From positions 4,316,715-4,380,714 of the forward strand of contig CM053263.1 of assembly GCA_028583405.1 (NCBI GenBank): a stretch of DNA of 64,000 nucleotides. Reading direction: 5' to 3'. The translations under genes and the position numbers were made by a program. Shown here in pieces: positions 58,148-64,000 of this stretch (position 1 is its first letter; each line of letters opens with the position of its first letter). The stretch comes from Pogonophryne albipinna (taxonomy: Eukaryota; Chordata; Actinopteri; Perciformes; Artedidraconidae). The notes under the pieces were generated by a model. It worked only from the letters and a program-made list of their open reading frames with translations, was not told the origin of the DNA and made no database searches.

Positions 58148-61100
58148 GCTCCCTGCTCGTAGCGCCATGAGGTCGGCCTGTCTCTCTCTGCTCCTGGTCA
58201 CCGCCTGCTGGGCCCTGCCCTTCCGCCAGTCAGGCTTTTTAGACTTCATGATGGAGGACGAGGCGGGATCAGGTCTGCCTGACGAGACAACAGATGTCTC
58301 TCATCAGGGTCCTTCAGTCCGTGCCCCGCCAGAAGGACCAAAGTGCCCCTTCAGATGCCAGTGCCACCTGCGAGTGATCCAGTGCTCTGACCTCGGTAAG
58401 AAACGGGACCCCCCACTGAAGGTTCATACGGTTGTGTGTTTTCCCAAACATCAGTCATCTTGATCAATCGTAGCCCCTTATAGCCCTTCAGCCGAGTCTA
58501 TTTTCTCAACACGCCTTCTTCCAGTTTCTTGTCTAAAGCAGGCCTAGATTTAGCTTGACAATTGAATGGAAACACAGCTTATGTGACTTTATTTAAATAA
58601 TGGTTGAGAAATGCAACAACCTTCTTGTTCACATCCATTTCCAATTAAGATTTCAATGAGCTCACTTAAATGGATGGGATGGGATGAGGTCAGACCAGTG
58701 TCTGCAGTAGTTGTATTTTACTTTTATAATTCAGAGTGACATTAATGTTTTAAAAATAGCAAATCGCTCCACCGTCCACCCAAAGCCACAGGATGATTCC
58801 GGAGGTATGTTATGTCACGCATAATTGCAAAGTCCTCCAGAGAACATGACTCCGATGTTGACACATTAAATGCTAACAGATGGTGTGAGACATTTCACTT
58901 CCTGTAACAATTACATTATTTGCCCATTTTTGTCCAAACAGTTTTTTAAACATTGTTGGTGATTGAAGGTTAGATTGGGGATTTGGAAAGTCCCGAACAG
59001 TCCCCAATTTTAACAAGCTTATTTCCCAATGTAAAACGTACTCACCAACGTTGAAACTCTACAATGACTTTGTCTGCTTTTTAATTCAGCGCAATCACAA
59101 CAATTTACTTCAATGTCATCTTTGTTGTTTGGGGCTTATCCACTCTGTTTGTCTTCAGCTTGAGTCATCTTATACCCTTTGTCATAGAAAAGTCCCTGAC
59201 CTCATTTATTATTGTATAAAAGTGCTTCGCTTTGCAGTTGTGTTTTTTGGCTCTGCTTTAATTTGGAAAGGATGGGTCACAGACTTTAAGGAGGCAGATG
59301 AAGGACAGGAGGGAGTGACACAGATGGATAAATGAACAAACTAAAAAGAGGTGTAGACAGACATAACCAGCTCATAACCTTCTGGATTAATAGGCCAAAA
59401 AGGGACTGTTAAACTCAGTTAGGCAGGTGGCGCAACAGTCAGAGCGACAGACATGATGTTCAGGAAAAAGCTGGTTCCATTACATCAGTCCTCCAGCGGG
59501 CCCCTGTCAGCAGCAGCACTTTCTCCACAGAGCTTTATTCTCAACTCATGCATCGGCGTTGTTGGCTTCGTGCCTGCATCTGTTCCCCAGACCTGCTGGC
59601 CCGCACGCAAACACACACACTCGCACAGGATTAAAAGTTATATGTATATATTAGGGCACACACACACACAGGCCTGGGCAAGACAGAAGCGCCTGCTCAC
59701 CATCCCAACGCACCCTCTCGCCTTTGTAGATTTGTCTGAGTTAGTTTGCATCTGGCAGTATGACAGCTAAAACATTCAGGGTAGAAAATGTAGCCTCTGG
59801 TTCCGATTTGCTGATATTTGCCAACTCTGTTAGAAAGAGGTTTTAATTATACAGAGACTGGCACAACTGCTTAATGTCAGTTGTCTTAAGCTTAAATGGC
59901 AGAATCAACAGCCTCACTGATTTAAGAGTGATAATGGAAGATGTGTAGTAATAAATCAAAACGTACTCATATCCCATGAGGCAAGCAGGCCATTGGTGAT
60001 GCAGTCATGAACTCGTCTTTCCCGGACACAGCGCCAGACAAGAAGAGGACATTATATAAACAATGTCGTTAATGCTTGAACGTTTCCAAGATGGCTAAAT
60101 GAGTACAGCCCAAAGCAATCATCACTTGATTTCCTAATCACCTTTTTTAAAATTAGTGATTCATAGTGACTATAGTAATGAGTGCCAGACTTAAGGTCAC
60201 GAGCCAAGTGGCTATCAGCTGAAAAGTGAGATGCTGACCGGGACATGACACTCAACAATATTTATGTGCACTAGTCAGCTCATTTCATTGTTGTTAGAGT
60301 GTTATTTGTGTATGTGTTATATAACCAAGGGTTTGTATAAGAAGTACAACTGTAGGTCTTTTTAATTCTTTGTCTTCTTATTTTACAATAATGAATGTTA
60401 CTAAATGGTGGGAGTAGGTCAGGGCTAGGGTTAGGGTTAGTTTATGTTGGAATGTCATTTAAAAAATAGTTTTATCGTTTTGGTGTTCACAAGATACAGA
60501 TAAAAAACGGGTTAAAAGAAAATGTGAGCATCAAAAGCTGAGTCTTACTTTGAGAGGAACAATAGAAAACAAAGTGTGTGCAAGTATAGAGGTAGACCGT
60601 GTGGTGCTACAATAATGGTGGTGACCACAAACAGCTGTGATGGTTTGTGGATCATCTACTGCCGAGTTGGAAAGGCTGACAGAAAAGCAAACGTAGCTGA
60701 AGGTATTGTTTGGGTGACTGAGCAGAAGTCTTCACAAGCTTTTAGGACAAAATGTCTCCAGACGTATGTGGACTGGAGATGAACAGTGTAAGCTTCTTTG
60801 TTAAACAGTTTATTCTACGCCTATTCCTCTGAAATGTAAACTGCCCATCATGAATCTCTGTGTATTTGTTGGGTTACCACGGATGCAGACGACCATTCAC
60901 CGTGACTCCCAGCTGTCTTCTTTCAATGTTTTCTAAAAGCGATCCACTCAACCAAACAGGCTTCACTACAGATGCCATTTTCTGTGTCACATTAGCCATG
61001 ACGTTACGCGATAAAGTCCAAGCTAAACGATTCGACGTGACCTCAGTGTCCAGGTATGCAGTCGCTTACTTACTCCAAAGGAAATGTGTTTTAAGGTCCA

Positions 61101-63208
61101 TTTCCACCATCTGTGCCCTAGAGCACATCAAATACTTATTTGGTCCCTTTGGAATGTCATTATAAAATCCATTCTTTCCTAGACTCCCAAGATTTTATGG
61201 AGCATGCTACGTTGACAAAGCAGACTTTGTTATTTCAAAGTGTCGCTACTGTGAACTCAGTAACTATTTTCTGCTCATCCAGGTTTCTTATTCTCTGTTT
61301 TTAAGGGCGTTAAGTTCCAGAAAAGTAAGAAAGTACTTAAACAAAGCATTAAATATGTATAACTTAATTAGCAACAATCAAGTTCAGAAAGAAACAAGAT
61401 TTAGTCTTGAATGGTACTTGTGTTATTTGTGCACGAAATATTTAAAATCAACAACTTTTCATTTCAAACTAATGTGAAAAGCTATAAGAGCTATCTCTCA
61501 AATGAATCTCTGAAACTGGTCCAACTTTGGCAGAACATTGTGTCAATTCTCAAATTAAAACATTGAAAATGAAATATATATAGACCCTTTAATATACAAT
61601 GGACATGATTTACAGATCTATACGTCCTTAGTATTTCGGTAAAACTCTACAACTGATGAAACAGAACACTAAATACTCTAATCATAATCATAAAGATGAG
61701 TAGGTAGCTGTTTAGTATCCATTTTATGTTGAAATCAGAGTGAAGTCACTACCAAACCTCAAGTTTAGTTTCCCATTCTGATGTCTGTAAATATATTCAC
61801 CATCAGGTCTGAAGGCCGTCCCTGAGGACATCCCAGCTGACACCACCATGCTGGACCTGCAGAACAACAAGATCACTGAGATCAAGGAGAATGACTTCAA
61901 GAACCTCAAAGGACTACATGTAAGAGAACTGTCATCTGCATATGCAGAGTTTCCTGTCTGTGTATCAGTCCAAATGTTATGTAATGGTTTTTGTATGTAA
62001 CCTTTAACCAAACTGCAACCATTTATCAATATTAACCTTCATGATCCCCATGAGGAAACATGTGTCATTGTTAATTTATTAGGTTGTTCTTAACGGAAGA
62101 GTAAAAGGGCAAAGCCTAATGGGAAATAAAACAGATTGATGATGTCCGATTTTGTCATCATGAGAAAAACATTGAAATGTGGGAGTAGAGTGAAATGTCA
62201 AACATTCAACTTTTACAAAAGATTCATTTATTATACATTTACTGAACAGTTTAACTTTATTCTCTGCATTTCAACTTTATTCTCGAAATGCCTGGCACCA
62301 CTTATTTCTTACTACATAATAACAGTTTTGTGTACCGTGTCGTCAAATATTTCCGGAACAATTGCTCATTTCACAAACATGGACTGCACTTCACCTCCCA
62401 ATCCCATCCCAAATTATTTTCCGTCTTCTCCATATATCCTCCACTCCCCCAGTCACCAGGTGCATGGAAACTATTCACCCGTTGGCCTTGCACCATAACG
62501 CCTCCAAACTTCTGGAGATTTCCTGCTTGCAATAAATACCTCCGTCTGACGGCCAGGGCTGTTTCCTTTGTAATGTAACTGGCCTCTCAAGGGAAGGGAC
62601 CACATACTTCACATTTCCTCGTGAGAGTCCTCTGAAAATGCTTTAGGGATAACTCTGTAGTGGACTTGAACTCGACCCTCAATCTTAGGACAGCAGCTGA
62701 GCTCAAAATGTCCTTTTTTGCAGAATCTCATCTGGAAATCATTTTTTCTTTTACAGCCCCATGGTGCATTTGCAGCAGGAAATGTTTCTGAGTGAAAGAC
62801 AATACATCGAAATCCGTTTAAGTGTAATATTTCGAAATGCAGTTCATATTCCATAACAATGGAACAGTAGACACTGTGAATCCTTTTAAATTCCAGAGTG
62901 TTTGTACTCCCCTGGAGAGTTTTGGAGATAGTGGTAAAACTCAACAACCCCAAGATATACTAGAATCTAATCGCCCTGGTTTTCTTCCCTAAAGGCTCTG
63001 ATCCTGGTGAACAACAAAATCAGCACCATCCACCCCAAGGCTTTCAGTCCTCTGCACAAGCTGCAGCGTCTCTACCTGTCTAAGAACATCCTGAAGGACA
63101 TGCCCGCCAACATGCCCAAGAGCCTGCAGGAGCTGCGCATCCACGAGAATGAGATCTCCAAGATCAAAAAGGCTACCTTCCAGGGCATGTCCCATGTCAT
63201 CGTGATGG
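58148..63208 (+). CDS. dcn: decorin, 5' part (three coding exons; continues past window)
   Basis: Secreted SLRP that in vertebrates binds collagen fibrils and growth factors. Exon 58148-58395 (ATG 58167), exon 61807-61919 and exon 62995-63208, with GT/AG borders and consistent phases, give residues 1-185. Residues 1-16 are a signal peptide (cleavage after CWA). Ser35 in DEAGSG is the likely glycosaminoglycan site, equivalent to the DEASG site of mammalian decorin. Cys60, 64, 66 and 73 form the CX3CXCX6C cluster of class I SLRPs. Leucine-rich repeats follow ([55 protein letters not shown]). The repeat sequence is clearly nearer decorin than biglycan or asporin. Roughly half of the expected 360 residues, including the main collagen-binding repeat and the C-terminal cap, lie beyond the right edge. 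Confidence 0.92.
58396..61806 (+). other. dcn: decorin intron 2
   Basis: 3.4 kb between donor G|GTAAGA and acceptor CACCATCAG. Contains a short CA-rich stretch (59613-59671) and two and a half telomere-like GGGTTA units near 60430. No gene or transposon ends recognised. Confidence 0.85.
61920..62994 (+). other. dcn: decorin intron 3
   Basis: 1.1 kb between donor CAT|GTAAGA and acceptor TTCCCTAAAG. Nothing else recognised. Confidence 0.9.
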
Positions 63209-64000
63209 GTATGAGAAAAACAATATTATTTTTGCAGATATTTATTTGGATAGCAAGCCGTTTCAAGAGGTCAGTGTTATTCTTCAGCAGCTGGTCACAT
63301 TTCCAGATGTATGTCTGTGATTTTAAGCACGTATACACTTCAGTGAAAGTGGTGGAAATATTTACATAGATAGAACCAAGTGTTTAAATGTAAAAGGAAA
63401 CTCCACTGCCAAGTTTCTAGTAGTTTCATCAAAACAAGATTCCCTTTTAGCCTAAGTTAAGGGTTGTTCAACGTGCTGCAGAACATTTGTTTTTGGATTA
63501 TTCTCAAATGTATTGAAATATATATCTCTACATATACTTGACAGTGCTTTAGATGTTTCAGGGCAAACAATGTACCCTGTCAAATGGTGAAAAATCTCCC
63601 TCGGGTCACACTGGGGCCCTTTAAAAGCTGTGAAGGATAAAAACAGTCATTTTAGACAGTGCTTTTTGTATATATTGTTCAAGTGCATCCTTGCATGTGA
63701 ATAATACATTTGATTGATTTTGTTTTGGAAAGAAAGAGACCAGAAGAGAATTTTGCCTCATAGCATTTCAATGTTGAGACAAGATTTACACCTAGCAGTC
63801 TGGAAGTGATGACACTGCAGCCTGTTAATGTGGTGTTTTGTAAGAAAATGTGTTCCTCTTCAATCCTTTTTTCACGCTTGTCATTTGATAACTCATCTCT
63901 AACTTCTTGTTTCACAAATTACCAGTTTCATTTTGTTATTGCTCAACTAAAGTGTGGATTCAATCATATTAAATACAATGATAAGATAACTTTAATCCCT
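63209..64000 (+). other. dcn: decorin intron 4, partial
   Basis: Starts with donor GTATGA after a phase-1 split codon (G|..). No further decorin exon is visible before the window ends. Confidence 0.8.

Noticed and set aside
60425..60440. Telomere-like GGGTTA units in a decorin intron
   Set aside because: Only about two and a half units; expected by chance and not a telomeric insertion.
58148..63208. Identification as biglycan or asporin
   Set aside because: LPFRQSGF resembles the biglycan start, but the cysteine cluster ([18 protein letters not shown]), [11 protein letters not shown] and the repeat sequence fit decorin better, and the poly-Asp tract of asporin is absent.

Overview
The window looks like nuclear DNA of a ray-finned (probably percomorph) fish. 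It has intron-split genes with GT/AG borders, AATAAA signals, microsatellites and a dense load of teleost-type transposons. Everything here is read by eye; no homology search was run.

Two host genes are supported, both on the + strand and both small leucine-rich proteoglycan (SLRP) family members. (1) An ECM2-like gene has coding exons at 5055-5121, 5405-6644 and 6906-8001, predicting 800 aa, with a 3' UTR to about 9.03 kb. (2) The 5' half of decorin (dcn) has coding exons at 58167-58395, 61807-61919 and 62995-63208 and continues past the right edge. A non-coding first exon of dcn probably ends at 51272, behind a pyrimidine-rich tract. In mammals ECM2 lies next to ASPN, the close relative of DCN. 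An ECM2-like gene directly upstream of dcn in the same orientation therefore looks like a retained piece of the ancestral SLRP cluster. Both products would be secreted matrix proteins.

The 42 kb between the two genes holds no convincing host gene and is largely mobile DNA. 16.12-21.69 kb: an LTR retroelement with a 5-bp target duplication (CTATC), a long ORF made mostly of minisatellites, no pol genes, a 3' LTR lacking its first 252 bp, and a 5'-truncated L2-type LINE with an open reverse-transcriptase frame inserted in its 60-bp repeat array. 23.02-23.80 kb: a short hAT derivative with a BED finger. 27.45-36.60 kb: a nest of elements in which an outer hAT-like element (8-bp target duplication CACATAAT) contains a THAP-bearing element, a GAGTCC-minisatellite hAT that itself contains another hAT with a fold-back element inside it, and a TTF-finger hAT that contains a second copy of the BED-hAT. 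39.65-40.82 kb and 44.59-45.80 kb: two further hAT derivatives, the second keeping both ends of a transposase gene with the middle missing. 45.92-47.06 kb and 48.56-49.73 kb: two inverted copies of a TTAA-flanked, non-coding element whose right half also forms the fold-back in the nest.

The rest (0-4.4 kb, 9-16 kb, 36.6-39.6 kb, 40.8-44.6 kb and the dcn introns) is AT-rich non-coding DNA with a few simple repeats, two hairpins, a decayed LINE fragment and two copies of a common teleost dispersed repeat.
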